This document shows positions 1 through 8,205 of a stretch of 33,135 nt of DNA, piece after piece. The stretch spans positions 1 to 33,135 of the forward strand of contig JAUZRZ010000066.1 of NCBI GenBank assembly GCA_030949945.1, read 5' to 3'. The notes beneath the pieces are model-generated. The model was not told the DNA's origin. It saw only the letters and a program-made list of their open reading frames with translations, and searched no databases. The stretch is from Sulfurimonas sp. GTDB taxonomy: Bacteria > Campylobacterota > Campylobacteria > Campylobacterales > Sulfurimonadaceae. Numbering within the stretch: the first letter of the stretch is position 1; each line of letters opens with the position of its first letter. Position numbers and translations under genes: made by a program.

Positions 1-523
1 TTACAAAGGGGTAGCCTGATGCAGGAAGCACTCCTATAAAAAGTTCAGCTGTTGTAACAGCTCCTGTCTTAGAATCAACAATATCAACAGTTTTTCCACT
101 AAAGTCGATAAATATTTTCTCTCCTGCTTTATGGACAAGTCGCATTGATGGGTTTATCTTTTTAGCATACTGTTTGTAGCTGTTACAGAACCAAGTATAT
201 CCATACCCCTCTTTATTTGGGCAACTCTCAATATACTCCTCATGTAGAAGTAAGAGGGTAACCAGTGGATTGCGCAACTCTGTATGTACTTTTGCAAAAT
301 CTGGCAGAGGATAGAGGCTCTCAGTTGCACGAGTTGTTTTAAAAAGTGCAAGAATCTCTTTATCATTGAGTGAACCAATATCCTCATAGCTCCTCTGTGT
401 GAGTTGAAACTCTTTAATGTAGCCATTGACTACACTATGACTTATATTTAAAGCTCTTGCTATCCTACGGTTAGATAGTCGTGCTTCATACTTTAGGCGT
501 AAAATCTCTTTGATTTTTAACAT
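1..523 (-). CDS. istA: IS21-family transposase IstA, N-terminal part (cut by window edge)
   Basis: DDE-type transposase that would catalyse insertion of an IS21-type element together with an IstB ATPase, which is not in view and would lie beyond the left edge. Reading from the ATG at 523, the 174 visible residues start with a helix-turn-helix region (MLKIKEILRLKYEARLSNRR, then RIARALNISHSVVNGYIKEF) typical of IstA. They end in the start of the catalytic core (KIFIDFSGKTVDIVD, with the first catalytic Asp, then AELFIGVLPASGY). A GAGAGGA ribosome-binding site precedes the ATG. The reading frame is open to the window edge. The element's repeat-rich terminus follows just upstream of the start. 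Family assignment is by motif and layout. Confidence 0.85.
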   Translation of the reverse strand, partial: MLKIKEILRLKYEARLSNRRIARALNISHSVVNGYIKEFQLTQRSYEDIGSLNDKEILALFKTTRATESLYPLPDFAKVHTELRNPLVTLLLLHEEYIESCPNKEGYGYTWFCNSYKQYAKKINPSMRLVHKAGEKIFIDFSGKTVDIVDSKTGAVTTAELFIGVLPASGYPFV

Positions 524-633
524 ACTAATTCCTCTCATTTTTTCTCCATCTCGTTTGAGATAGTGAAAGTGTAATTAACTTGTTTGAGGAGTAAACTGTT
601 TCGCCAAAGAAAATTTCGAAATCATTTCACAAA

Positions 634-717
634 TCCACTAAAAAGTGGAAGGTAAAAAGTGAAATGAGTGGAAGGCAATTTATGAAACAGGTGGAAGGCT
701 ATTTTGGTGGGTGGAAG
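634..717. repeat. Repeated motif array at the IS21-type element end
   Basis: Four copies of GTGGAAG(G) start at 645, 668, 691 and 711, so the spacing is 23, 23 and 20 bases. The first lies in a small inverted repeat (TCCACT 634-639 and AGTGGA 644-649). IS21-family elements are known for several repeated sequences inside their terminal regions that bind the transposase. The array sits upstream of istA at the expected place. The exact tip of the element is not resolved; a CA dinucleotide near 735 is possible. Confidence 0.7.
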
Positions 718-731
718 AATAGTTGTGAATT

Positions 732-896
732 TTACAGGAGCATCTCTCTTTTAGCAAATCTTATTTTTTCTGCTTCCATGTGATTGTCCTTATGTGTTGG
801 ATAACGGTCGAGTATATGAAACAAGTTACCCTTTTTCTCATCTCTCAAACTTTTAACAGTTTTTTTCTTTTTAAAATTATAAAGCGAAATTAACGC
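732..896 (-). pseudogene. C-terminal remnant of an unidentified gene
   Basis: A 54-codon open stretch ends in TAA at 732-734, right beside the IS21-type end. It has no start codon with a ribosome-binding site. Its residues are strongly charged and protein-like (SLRDEKKGNLFHILDRYPTH, ending KIRFAKREMLL). It looks like the tail of a gene truncated by insertion, squeezed between two mobile elements. I do not recognise the family. It may be a remnant of another transposase, or chance coding. Confidence 0.3.
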
Positions 897-1016
897 TTAC
901 CGGGTCACTCTATTATCTCTACCCAAATAATTCCATAACATTCTATCACCTCCAAATTCATAAAAATCTCATCTTTAATCCAGAAACACCTAATAAGGCT
1001 AGGAAATAAAAGTTTT

Positions 1017-2225
1017 TCACTGTAAACTCTCTTCATATGCTTTTTGCCTGATGGTTTGAAGTAATATTATAAACTTATCATTCACTTTTAGTATCGTATC
1101 TCTTGCATGAGAGATAACCTTACCAGCGATATTATAAAGTTTATATCTGATTGTCTTAACTGTATGTTTTTGCAAATTTGTGTCTAAAATCTGTTTAAAG
1201 AGCAAAAATAAATTGTAAGAGAGGGTTCCAATATAAAAATAAAAAGCATTTGCTTCAAAGTTTGAGCTTGGAAGGTAGCTCATATTAAAACCATTTTTAA
1301 GTTCTTTAATCTTGTTTTCACTTGTTTCGCCTCTTTGGCGGTGGAGTTTGATTATCTCCTCTGGTGTTAAATCATTGTCGTTTGTGGCTATGCAGTAGTA
1401 GATTTCATCTTGATGTTGCATCATCACTTCATCTGAGATATACTCTTCTAATGTAGGAAGTGTTGGTGTTATATCTTTTTTTATCACTAGCATCCTAAAA
1501 GCATTGTCAGTATCTTGCATAGTATGAGTAAACTCTGCTACTTTCTCTCTTTTTGAGAAGGTTTGCCACTCTTCATCTTTAATGCTCTTGATAGTGTCAA
1601 ACACATTTTTGTTCTTTTTAGCTGTTACCGTAAAGAGTATTTCTTTTTTATCGCAGTAGTTAAAAATATCTGCTTGGTATGAAGCACTATCTGCTCTAAA
1701 TCTATCAAACTTTTTACCCATAGGTAGTTGTAATACGCATTGTTTGATAAACTCTAAGTTTTTACTTGCTGGTGATTCATTACCCTCTCTAAAATCTACA
1801 TCAATGACATAGCCTCCATTTATATGCCCAACCATAGGCATATAACCAGGTGCATCTTTATATGACCATTTCGCTGTATTCTTATGAGCTTCAATGAATG
1901 TTGCATCAATATCTAAAATTAATTCTTCATTCTCGATACTTTTTAGAAATTGCTTCAGAAATTTCTTATTTATTTTTCTCATACCATTTTCACCTCTTGT
2001 GCCGTGTTTACGAAGATATTTTGAAAAGGCATTTGCTGTAGGTATATTTTTTATTTTTAAAAGTGTTGTGAGTGCCTTATCTACTTTTATCTCTCTTATG
2101 TCATCAAGAAAGCGACCACCACTATGGAGCATCAAGATTAATGGATAGATAAACTCAAATGCAGCATAGCCATTGTTGCGTTTAGCTTTTGGAAGGTTCT
2201 CATTGCATAACTGTTCAAGGTTCAT
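1017..2225 (-). CDS. IS1380-family-like DDE transposase
   Basis: Cut-and-paste transposase of 402 residues. The DDE-type signature is visible: first Asp in ELILDIDATFIEAHK, second Asp in FDRFRADSASYQADIF, and a C-terminal Glu in RQRGETSENKIKELKNGF. This matches the order in IS1380-type enzymes (Asp, Arg-Ala-Asp-Ser, then Glu before an Ile-Lys-Glu-Leu-Lys-like run). The C-terminal region is aromatic-rich (FEANAFYFYIGTLSYNLFL). The start is the ATG at 2225. The length is slightly short for the family but the frame is intact, so the gene may be active. IS4-like families are the alternative, less likely given the RADS motif. Confidence 0.8.
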   Translation of the reverse strand: MNLEQLCNENLPKAKRNNGYAAFEFIYPLILMLHSGGRFLDDIREIKVDKALTTLLKIKNIPTANAFSKYLRKHGTRGENGMRKINKKFLKQFLKSIENEELILDIDATFIEAHKNTAKWSYKDAPGYMPMVGHINGGYVIDVDFREGNESPASKNLEFIKQCVLQLPMGKKFDRFRADSASYQADIFNYCDKKEILFTVTAKKNKNVFDTIKSIKDEEWQTFSKREKVAEFTHTMQDTDNAFRMLVIKKDITPTLPTLEEYISDEVMMQHQDEIYYCIATNDNDLTPEEIIKLHRQRGETSENKIKELKNGFNMSYLPSSNFEANAFYFYIGTLSYNLFLLFKQILDTNLQKHTVKTIRYKLYNIAGKVISHARDTILKVNDKFIILLQTIRQKAYEESLQ

Positions 2226-2280
2226 CCCCTCATATAATTAGAAATGCTTTAAAAAGCTATAATTAAAACAAGAAGAGTCT

Positions 2281-2463
2281 TTAGCATATCGATCTGCCCC
2301 TGAGACCAATTTATTTGAGTCTGTCCTTAAGTCAGATAGCTAAACCGTAAATTTGAGTGGTAACTAAGTCGGATATTTCCAGACTGAATTTTATGAGGTG
2401 AAATTAAGTTTAGCGGCTAATCGGATGAAGTAAAACTTCACCCTAACGAACTCTTCTAAAACT
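2281..2463 (+). ncRNA. Candidate IS110 bridge RNA / structured leader
   Basis: This is the non-coding stretch directly upstream of the IS110-type recombinase. It holds nested secondary structure. An outer pair GGTGAA (2397-2402) and TTCACC (2437-2442) competes with or encloses a perfect hairpin TGAAGT-AAA-ACTTCA (2426-2440). A weaker stem TCTG (2320-2323) / CAGA (2333-2336) lies upstream. TCGGAT occurs twice (2369-2374, 2421-2426). IS110-group elements are known to encode a bridge RNA in the non-coding DNA upstream of the gene, whose loops pair with target and donor DNA. Position and structure fit; guide loops cannot be assigned without the element ends. Confidence 0.45.
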
Positions 2464-2474
2464 AGGAGGTTCTT

Positions 2475-3494
2475 GTGTTTAATTATATCGGAATTGATGT
2501 TTCAAAAGCAACACTACAAGTTTATATCCCCATCAAAGATGAGAATATTAGTATTGATAATACAAAAAAAGCCCTTGTTTCTTTGTACTCTAAGTTAAAA
2601 AAGTACTATAAGAAAGATATCGCCAATTTAGTAATTATTTTTGAACCTACAGGTTCTTATTCAACCTTGCTAAAACGATTTTGTGCTGATAAAAAAATAT
2701 ATGCATTTATCATTAACCCAAGACAAAGTGCAAACTTTGCTAAGGCATTAGATAACAGAAGTAAAAGTGATATTATAGATGCAAAGATGCTCTATAAGTT
2801 CCATGTGATGTTAAAAGAGAGCGATATAGCAGTACCTGTTATAAACAAGGCTCAGGAGGAGCTTTCAGAGATGTTGACTTACTACAAATTTCTACAAAAA
2901 CAGAGAGTGAGTTTCTCAAATCATCTTGAAGCACTGTCTGCTAAAGATGGAAGTTTATATATTACAAAAAAGCTCATTAAAGAGGTAAAACAACTCAGAG
3001 AGCAGGAAGAAGAGATGATTTTAAAGATGAAATCACTAATCATATCTGATGAGATAATGGCTCTAAAATTTGACAATATTACATCAATTGTTGGTATTGG
3101 AGATAGAGCCGCAATAGCTCTTATTCATCTTTTTATAAGCTATCCAGACGCTAATCGACAAGAGATTGTAGCATTGAGTGGTTTAGATGCAATTGAAAAC
3201 ACTTCTGGAACTTCGGTTCAAAGAAGAAGTCGTATTTCAAAGAAAGGAAGTTCAATATATCGTAGCATGTTATTTATGCCTGTTCTTTCATCTATACAAC
3301 ATAATCCATACATGAAACTTTTTTACGATAGATTAAAAATTAATGGTAAACACTCAACTTTAGCTCAAATTGCAGTCATGCGAAAGATGATATTAATAGC
3401 TCATTCACTTTATAAAAATGATGTTAAGTTTGATAGTAAATTATACGAAAAAAACTTAGGTTGGAAGGAAGAAGATGTTGAAAAAGCTGCTTAA
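2475..3494 (+). CDS. IS110-family transposase (DEDD recombinase)
   Basis: RNA-guided serine/DEDD recombinase of 339 residues. The N-terminal RuvC-like domain shows Asp8 in YIGIDVSK, Glu57 in IIFEPTGSY, and Asp99/Asp102 in NRSKSDIIDAKML. The C-terminal Tnp domain has the usual helix-hairpin-helix start (SIVGIGDRAAIALI) and the Ser-rich SGTSVQRRSRISKKGS segment holding the catalytic serine region. The start is GTG at 2475, chosen because AGGAGG lies at 2464-2469 and the motif order begins at residue 4. Length is normal for the family and the frame is intact. The structured upstream leader makes it IS110-group rather than IS1111-group, but this is inferred from position only. Confidence 0.92.
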   Translation: MFNYIGIDVSKATLQVYIPIKDENISIDNTKKALVSLYSKLKKYYKKDIANLVIIFEPTGSYSTLLKRFCADKKIYAFIINPRQSANFAKALDNRSKSDIIDAKMLYKFHVMLKESDIAVPVINKAQEELSEMLTYYKFLQKQRVSFSNHLEALSAKDGSLYITKKLIKEVKQLREQEEEMILKMKSLIISDEIMALKFDNITSIVGIGDRAAIALIHLFISYPDANRQEIVALSGLDAIENTSGTSVQRRSRISKKGSSIYRSMLFMPVLSSIQHNPYMKLFYDRLKINGKHSTLAQIAVMRKMILIAHSLYKNDVKFDSKLYEKNLGWKEEDVEKAA

Positions 3495-3629
3495 TTTAAG
3501 CTAGTTTTAATGTGGTAACTTAAGGTATTCTCCTAATATTGCAACACCTGTTCTTGGTGTTAATTTCTCGTTTGTGGATTGTAGTTTAAAATTTAATATA
3601 GTTTGTGTCATAATTCAACCGTTATAGTT

Positions 3630-3675
3630 GAAAAAGTCACACCCGATAGGTGAAAGTTTTAGGTGTGCCTTTTTC
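3630..3675. terminator. Hairpin downstream of the IS110 gene
   Basis: Arms GAAAAAGTCACACC (3630-3643) and GGTGTGCCTTTTTC (3662-3675) pair over 14 bases with one mismatch. Poly-A and poly-T lie on the outer flanks, so it could act as a terminator on either strand. It lies about 135 bases after the transposase stop codon. It could also be part of the element's end. Confidence 0.45.
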
Positions 3676-3739
3676 GCTTGAAGATACCTAATTATAGAGC
3701 AATCAAGCTTGTTGTCTAATTTGGTATGGAATTATTAAA

Positions 3740-3901
3740 AAGAGACCATAACGGCCTGCTTCACAACCAGCAACATTTAAAAGGTTTAGATTCAAGGCGA
3801 ACTTTGCTTGGCGATGCGAGCATCGTTAAGTGAAGTTCAACGAAGAAGATGAATCTTTTTGAAATGTTGCCCTACGGGTGAGAAGTTATTTATGGTCTCT
3901 T
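3740..3901. repeat. Long imperfect palindrome, MITE-like
   Basis: Perfect 12-base arms AAGAGACCATAA (3740-3751) and TTATGGTCTCTT (3890-3901) bound the element. Inside, a second related pair (CAACATTT...GATTCA against GAATC...AAATGTTG, about 3771-3794 and 3851-3869) and a central pair (GAACTT..CTT..CGATGC against GCATCG...GTGAAGTTC, about 3799-3837) let nearly the whole 160 bases fold back. No coding frame is evident. TTAA occurs just outside both ends (735-738 and 904-907 in the 3000s) but at unequal distance, so a target duplication is unproven. The right arm abuts the promoter of the response-regulator operon. Confidence 0.6.
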
Positions 3902-3937
3902 ACTTAACTTATGCTAAAATCTCTAAAAGGAAAGTAG

Positions 3938-4591
3938 ATGAATATACTTCTTATGGAAGATGATGCAGTACTCTCAGATATCTTACTTGATTATCTTAGA
4001 GAGAGTTTCAGTGTTGACTATGCTTTTAACTCTCAAGAAGTACATAAACTCCTTGCATCAAAGAAGTACCACCTATTTATATTTGACATCAATGTGACTG
4101 GTAAAAATGGTCTTGATTTGCTCGAAGAGCTGCGTTCTTACAGTGACACTACACCTACTATATTTATAACGGCTTACACAGATACAGCCTACCTCCAACG
4201 TGCTTTTGATTTAGGTGCACATGACTACATCAAAAAACCTTTTGAACTCCAAGAACTTCATGCTCGTATCCAAAACACAAAAAGACTTTTCAACATTGAT
4301 ACAAACACAGAGATACAAATCTCGCCAACTATGAGCTATAGTAGCCTCAAAAATGAAATCTTAAAAGAGGGAGTTACTATCTCTTTAGGTGCTAAAGACT
4401 CTAAGCTTTTAGCATACTTTTTAAACAATAGTGAAAGACTCATATCAACAGAGGAGCTAACACAAAATGTATGGGATTACGACTCCATGCCTAGTGATGC
4501 GACCCTGCGTTCACATATCAGAACAATTAGAGACATCATAGGCAAAGAAAAAATCACCACAGTCAGAGGTGAAGGCTATATCTATGAATAA
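3938..4591 (+). CDS. OmpR-type response regulator
   Basis: DNA-binding transcription regulator of a two-component pair, 217 residues. The receiver domain (1-~118) has the acidic pocket in LLMEDDAV, phospho-acceptor Asp50 in FIFDINVTG, the Thr of IFITAYTD, and the conserved Lys in YIKKPFEL. The C-terminal winged-helix domain (~140-217) ends in TLRSHIRTIRDIIGKE and VRGEGYIYE, as in OmpR/PhoB proteins. An extended -10-like TGCTAAAAT (TAAAAT 3915-3920) and AAAGGAAAG precede the ATG. The -35 position would fall in the right end of the palindromic repeat. It overlaps the kinase gene by 8 bases. The signal sensed is unknown. Confidence 0.93.
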   Translation: MNILLMEDDAVLSDILLDYLRESFSVDYAFNSQEVHKLLASKKYHLFIFDINVTGKNGLDLLEELRSYSDTTPTIFITAYTDTAYLQRAFDLGAHDYIKKPFELQELHARIQNTKRLFNIDTNTEIQISPTMSYSSLKNEILKEGVTISLGAKDSKLLAYFLNNSERLISTEELTQNVWDYDSMPSDATLRSHIRTIRDIIGKEKITTVRGEGYIYE

Positions 4592-5741
4592 AATCACTAA
4601 AAAATCTTTTTACTCCTTTTTAGCACTCTACCTCATTAGCTCTTTTATCTTTTTAGCCCTTGCTGCTTACTGGTTTTTCACCTCTCAAGTCTCAATGGAG
4701 ATGAACAACAACTTCTACCGTATGTCTCAAATAGCTGATAAGGTAAGTTCAAATATAATTCAAGCACATATGATGGATAAGCCTTATACTTTAGAGACAT
4801 TTCCTCATGCAAAAGTTGCGATTTTAGATGATAAAAAGCATATTATGCAAGGTAACTACACAAACACCATAGATTTCTCTAAAGACTTTTATATGGCGAA
4901 CGATAGCTTTACTCTCGTCTCTGATAGAGCTAAGGGGCATCTTAATGTATCATATGTCATAGTGCAAAGTAACCAGTGCAACAAAAATGTAACTGCTCTT
5001 AAAAATAAAGTTGCTTACAGTGTAATATTTACTGCTCTTTTTATTATTATTATTTCTGTATTTTTATCTTATATGTTTTTAAAACCCATCAAAGAGAAGA
5101 TGGAGGAGATAGAACAGTTTGTAAAAGATACAACCCATGAACTCAACACTCCCATAACAGCCCTTATGATGTCCACATCACGACTTAAGCAGAAAAAAAC
5201 TTATGATGAACGAATCAACCAAAACATCAGTATAAGTACAAAACAGCTTTATGAGATTTACTCTTCACTTAGCTTTTTAAGTTTTGACAACAAAAAAGAG
5301 CAAGATAAAGATCTTCGTTTTGACACCATAGTAGAGACATCAGTTAAATACTTTAGCGAACTACTTCAACGCAAAAAGATAAAAATAGCCGTACATTTAG
5401 AGCCTTGCAGACTTAAAATAGCTCCCACAAAGGCTAAAATGCTTATAAACAACCTACTTAGTAATAGTATAAAATACTCTAAACCAAACACTACAATAAC
5501 ACTCACACTCTCTAAAGAGAGCTTTAGTATAAAAGATGAGGGTATCGGTATAGCTAAAGATAAACTCGATGAGATTTTTATTCGTTTTGTAAGAGCAAAC
5601 TCTTATGCTGGTGGTTTTGGAATTGGCTTACATATTGTTGCTAGTATAGTAGATGAGTATGGATACACAATAGATATTGACTCTAAAGAGAATGTAGGAA
5701 CTACAGTAAAACTTAATTTTAAACAAAGAGATAAAAAATGA
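4584..5741 (+). CDS. Membrane sensor histidine kinase
   Basis: Inner-membrane sensor that phosphorylates the preceding regulator, 385 residues from the ATG at 4584. It has an N-terminal transmembrane helix (~10-32), a short periplasmic sensor of about 110 residues with no recognised fold, and a second helix (~140-165). The HisKA dimerisation domain has the H-box VKDTTHELNTPITAL. The ATPase has N-box INNLLSNSIKYSKPN, G1 IKDEGIGIA, F-box FIRFVRA and G2 GGFGIGLHI. No clear HAMP lies between helix 2 and the H-box. A GTG in frame at 4569 would extend it, but the ATG overlapping the regulator stop is the more usual arrangement. It overlaps the next gene as ATGA. Confidence 0.92.
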   Translation: MNKITKKSFYSFLALYLISSFIFLALAAYWFFTSQVSMEMNNNFYRMSQIADKVSSNIIQAHMMDKPYTLETFPHAKVAILDDKKHIMQGNYTNTIDFSKDFYMANDSFTLVSDRAKGHLNVSYVIVQSNQCNKNVTALKNKVAYSVIFTALFIIIISVFLSYMFLKPIKEKMEEIEQFVKDTTHELNTPITALMMSTSRLKQKKTYDERINQNISISTKQLYEIYSSLSFLSFDNKKEQDKDLRFDTIVETSVKYFSELLQRKKIKIAVHLEPCRLKIAPTKAKMLINNLLSNSIKYSKPNTTITLTLSKESFSIKDEGIGIAKDKLDEIFIRFVRANSYAGGFGIGLHIVASIVDEYGYTIDIDSKENVGTTVKLNFKQRDKK

Positions 5742-6328
5742 GAAGTAAACTTTTAGACATATCCCAAAACTTAGAACTCTGGGATGAGACTATCCAAATC
5801 TATCGTGACTCTTTTGATGAGTGGGAGAGAGAGGATGAAGCTACACTTTTAAAACATATCAAAAATGGCTCCTATAAAATGTTTGCTTATCAAATAGAGA
5901 AGGAAATTGTCGGTTTTTATATTTTAGATATTAACACACCTCTCCAGTATGCTCTTTTTTCTTTTTTAGCTATTAAAAAAGAAAAACGGGGTTTAGGCTT
6001 AGGTTCTAAACTTTGTCTTGAAGCGATAGAGTACTTTTTTAAGAACCTAAACTGTTCTTGGTTTTTTATAGAAGCAGAAGAACGCCAGGCAAAACTCTAC
6101 AGTAAACTCGGCTTTAAAGCCCTAGATATTGACTACAGAGTTCCTGCGTTTAACTCTCAAAAGAGCATAAAAATGAGCCTTATGCTGCTAAAGGAGCAAA
6201 CAATCGATAGAGATTCTCTCCTTAGTATTATCAAAGATATTTTTATTCGAGGATATGGACTTGATAAAAATGACATACGACTCGAAGAACAACTTCAAAG
6301 GATACAGCATGACACTAGACTTAGCTAA
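5738..6328 (+). CDS. GNAT-family N-acetyltransferase
   Basis: Predicted acetyl-CoA-dependent acetyltransferase, 196 residues. The GNAT core covers about 1-145: the strand FLAIKKEKRGLGLGSKLC holds the acetyl-CoA pyrophosphate-binding motif (RGLGLG), followed by WFFIEAEERQAKLYSKLGF, the usual GNAT ending. The last ~45 residues are a charged helical extension not needed for the fold. Its start ATG shares bases with the kinase stop (ATGA), and its end overlaps the next gene by 20 bases, so the four genes are likely translationally coupled. The substrate is unknown; it might be a small molecule or a protein. Confidence 0.82.
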   Translation: MRSKLLDISQNLELWDETIQIYRDSFDEWEREDEATLLKHIKNGSYKMFAYQIEKEIVGFYILDINTPLQYALFSFLAIKKEKRGLGLGSKLCLEAIEYFFKNLNCSWFFIEAEERQAKLYSKLGFKALDIDYRVPAFNSQKSIKMSLMLLKEQTIDRDSLLSIIKDIFIRGYGLDKNDIRLEEQLQRIQHDTRLS

Positions 6329-7091
6329 AAATATAGCCAATATGCAAGAAGATTTTATAGTAGTTTTTAAAGGTGAGGAGATTATCCTTACAAACAGTTC
6401 ATTTAATAAGTTTTTTGGTGTCTCTTCAACAGAAGAGTACAACAGAAACTTTGGTACTTTTGTAGATAACTTTGTACCCCATCCCTCTTACTTTAATGCC
6501 CAGAAAATTAATGACAATGAGCTATGGTTTGAGTCTATTATGAAGCTAGATGAATTAAACCGAGTAGTCAGTATTTTAAGTCAAGAGCATGAACCCCATG
6601 CTTATAGTGTAAGTATAAATGAAGATCTTGGCGAACTAAGGATAGTCACATTTAAAGATATTACTCAAAGTCTTATCAAGCGAATTATGATAGAAAACAA
6701 TGCAAATATAGATAAAAAAACCGGAGCATACACCAAACAATACTTTCTTCAAGTAGATAAAAGTTATGAAGAAGCTGCAGTTTTTAATGAGAAAATTATT
6801 GCCCTTGCATTTGTTGACATCTCAGACAATGAGATGAACAGCGATGATATAAAAACATTTGTTTTAAACTTTAAAAGCTATATACGACAAGATGATATGC
6901 TTATAAAATGGAGTGACTCTAAATTTTTACTTGCTTTTTTAGTTGATGATATACAAAAGACACAAGCAGTTATTGAAAAACTTCAAAACAGTTTTAAGAA
7001 GCTAAATAACTTTAACTATACACTCAAGTCCATACACCAAACAGGTGATGAAACGATACAAAAACTTATAAAAAACCTTGCAGATACTTAA
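6309..7091 (+). CDS. PAS domain protein with degenerate GGDEF domain
   Basis: Predicted cytoplasmic signalling protein of 260 residues. Residues about 8-125 look like a PAS domain (ANMQEDFIVVFKGEEIILTN start, VTFKDITQS end). Residues ~135-260 follow the GGDEF fold outline (NANIDKKTGAYTKQYFLQVD replaces the usual D-LTGL-NR segment, FVDISDNEMNSDD replaces the metal strand). The GGDEF signature itself is replaced by IKWSDSKFLLAF, so cyclase activity is unlikely. The ATG at 6309 is preferred over one at 6255 because AAAGGA sits just upstream. The stop codon shares TTAA with the stop of the convergent gene on the other strand. Confidence 0.75.
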   Translation: MTLDLAKNIANMQEDFIVVFKGEEIILTNSSFNKFFGVSSTEEYNRNFGTFVDNFVPHPSYFNAQKINDNELWFESIMKLDELNRVVSILSQEHEPHAYSVSINEDLGELRIVTFKDITQSLIKRIMIENNANIDKKTGAYTKQYFLQVDKSYEEAAVFNEKIIALAFVDISDNEMNSDDIKTFVLNFKSYIRQDDMLIKWSDSKFLLAFLVDDIQKTQAVIEKLQNSFKKLNNFNYTLKSIHQTGDETIQKLIKNLADT

Positions 7092-8204
7092 TCTACAAGG
7101 TGCCCTATAAACTGGCTCATATCATCTAATATTTCAGCACCTCGGCGAAATCCTAGTCCACAAGCACCATCTGAGTAAAAAACACCTGCTTGATAAAAAA
7201 GACCCTCTTCATCTTTTATAAAAGGTACATACTCTTGGTAAATAGCCTTGTACTCTTCGTAAATACCCTCGGTTGTTCTTAAAACTTTTCCATTTTCGAC
7301 GATGTCTATATTTGCACCCTCTCGTCCGAACATTCTCTTTTTTACATACTTTTCTTTTATGGGTTCAAAAGAGGTTTTTAAGAGATATGGAGAGTTGGGG
7401 AAGAGTTCATACAAGAGTGCTAACATCCCTTTTGACTGATACAACAGAGTAAACGCAGGGTTTAAGATAGCAGTTTGTAGATATTCCTCTGAGTCCAACA
7501 TCTCTTCCCAAGGGTAGAGTTTAAACCAAAAGTCATATCTGTTTTCATTTGCATCCACAACAAAAGAGTCCATAAATCCAATATCTTCAAGATAAGAAAA
7601 TTCAGTTAAAAGAGCTGCATCTTTTGCCATGTTTTGGAGTAATTTTGTAGTAACTATCTCTTCATCTACATTTTTTATAGAACTAAACAAAAACTTAGAA
7701 AAACTCGCCTTTTTACTTAAAGAAATAGATTGAAATTTTTTAGAAATAGCTTCATAAATAGTGTTAAACTGTTTAGGGTCCCGCAAACCTGAGACTTCTA
7801 AAATCATCCACTGTATTACAGCACTCTCGAGTAAAAGAGTAGGAGTATCAGCATTAAATTCTATGAGCTTAATCTCTTTAGAGTCAAGCCCACCACTTAA
7901 ATCAAAACGCCCATAAAGATGGTTTTCTCTCTGTGTTTTCCAAGATTTTTTAATGGGTTCAACTAAAGAGGGAGGAATATCTAAGTCGCTAAAAAGATTA
8001 TTTTCTATAACATACTCTGCCCCTGCTTCATACATTTTATATATATCATTGGCGGCTCTCTCATAAGCAGTGGCTTCTTCTTGTGTGACTTTTATAACTC
8101 TGTCTCTGACTATGTACTCGCCATCTTCATCTTTATGCCAAGAAAAAGCCCATCCTCTCAAGGTGTTCTTTCTCTATACCTTGAATTTTGACAAATTTTG
8201 GCAA
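7088..8204 (-). CDS. Glutathionylspermidine synthase-like ATP-grasp ligase (one frameshift)
   Basis: Family known to join a carboxyl group to a polyamine amine using ATP; here the substrate is unproven. Restored length is about 372 residues. Conserved blocks: FSWHKDEDGEYI near the start, ENHLYGRFDLSGG, IKLIEFNADTPTLL, DFWFKLYPWEEM, and the ATP-grasp end KRMFGREGANI with AGVFYSDGACGLGFRRG. A T run at 8143-8147 (minus reading) has one base too many. With one T removed, the upstream frame from TTG 8204 (PKFVKIQGIEKEHLERMGF) joins directly, as expected for the family. It lacks the amidase half of Escherichia coli Gss. It is last in the polyamine operon, with the candidate start 2 bases after the previous stop. 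Confidence 0.8.
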
Positions 8205-8205
8205 A

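Larger units (their letters stand above)
1..3494. mobile_element. Cluster of three insertion sequences (IS21-, IS1380-, IS110-type)
   Basis: Three different transposase genes lie side by side: IS21-type (minus, incomplete), IS1380-type (minus, apparently complete), IS110-type (plus, complete). I could not find convincing terminal inverted repeats or target duplications for the IS1380-type unit. IS110-type elements normally lack inverted repeats, so outer boundaries are left open. The IS110 and IS1380 genes are divergent, with about 250 bases between them. The cluster suggests an insertion hot spot next to the signalling operon. Confidence 0.7.

Noticed and set aside
154..426. 90-codon open frame on the minus strand inside the left-edge gene
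   Set aside because: It is out of frame with the clear IstA protein reading from 523 and shows no family resemblance.
1894..2148. 84-codon plus-strand frame within the IS1380-type gene
   Set aside because: Antisense shadow of the intact transposase with no start signal.
2226..2280. Terminal inverted repeat for the IS1380-type element
   Set aside because: I compared this side with the DNA at 940-1016 and found no convincing matching ends, so no boundary is claimed.
6309..7091. Active diguanylate cyclase
   Set aside because: The GGDEF signature is replaced by an unrelated sequence, so only the fold outline remains.
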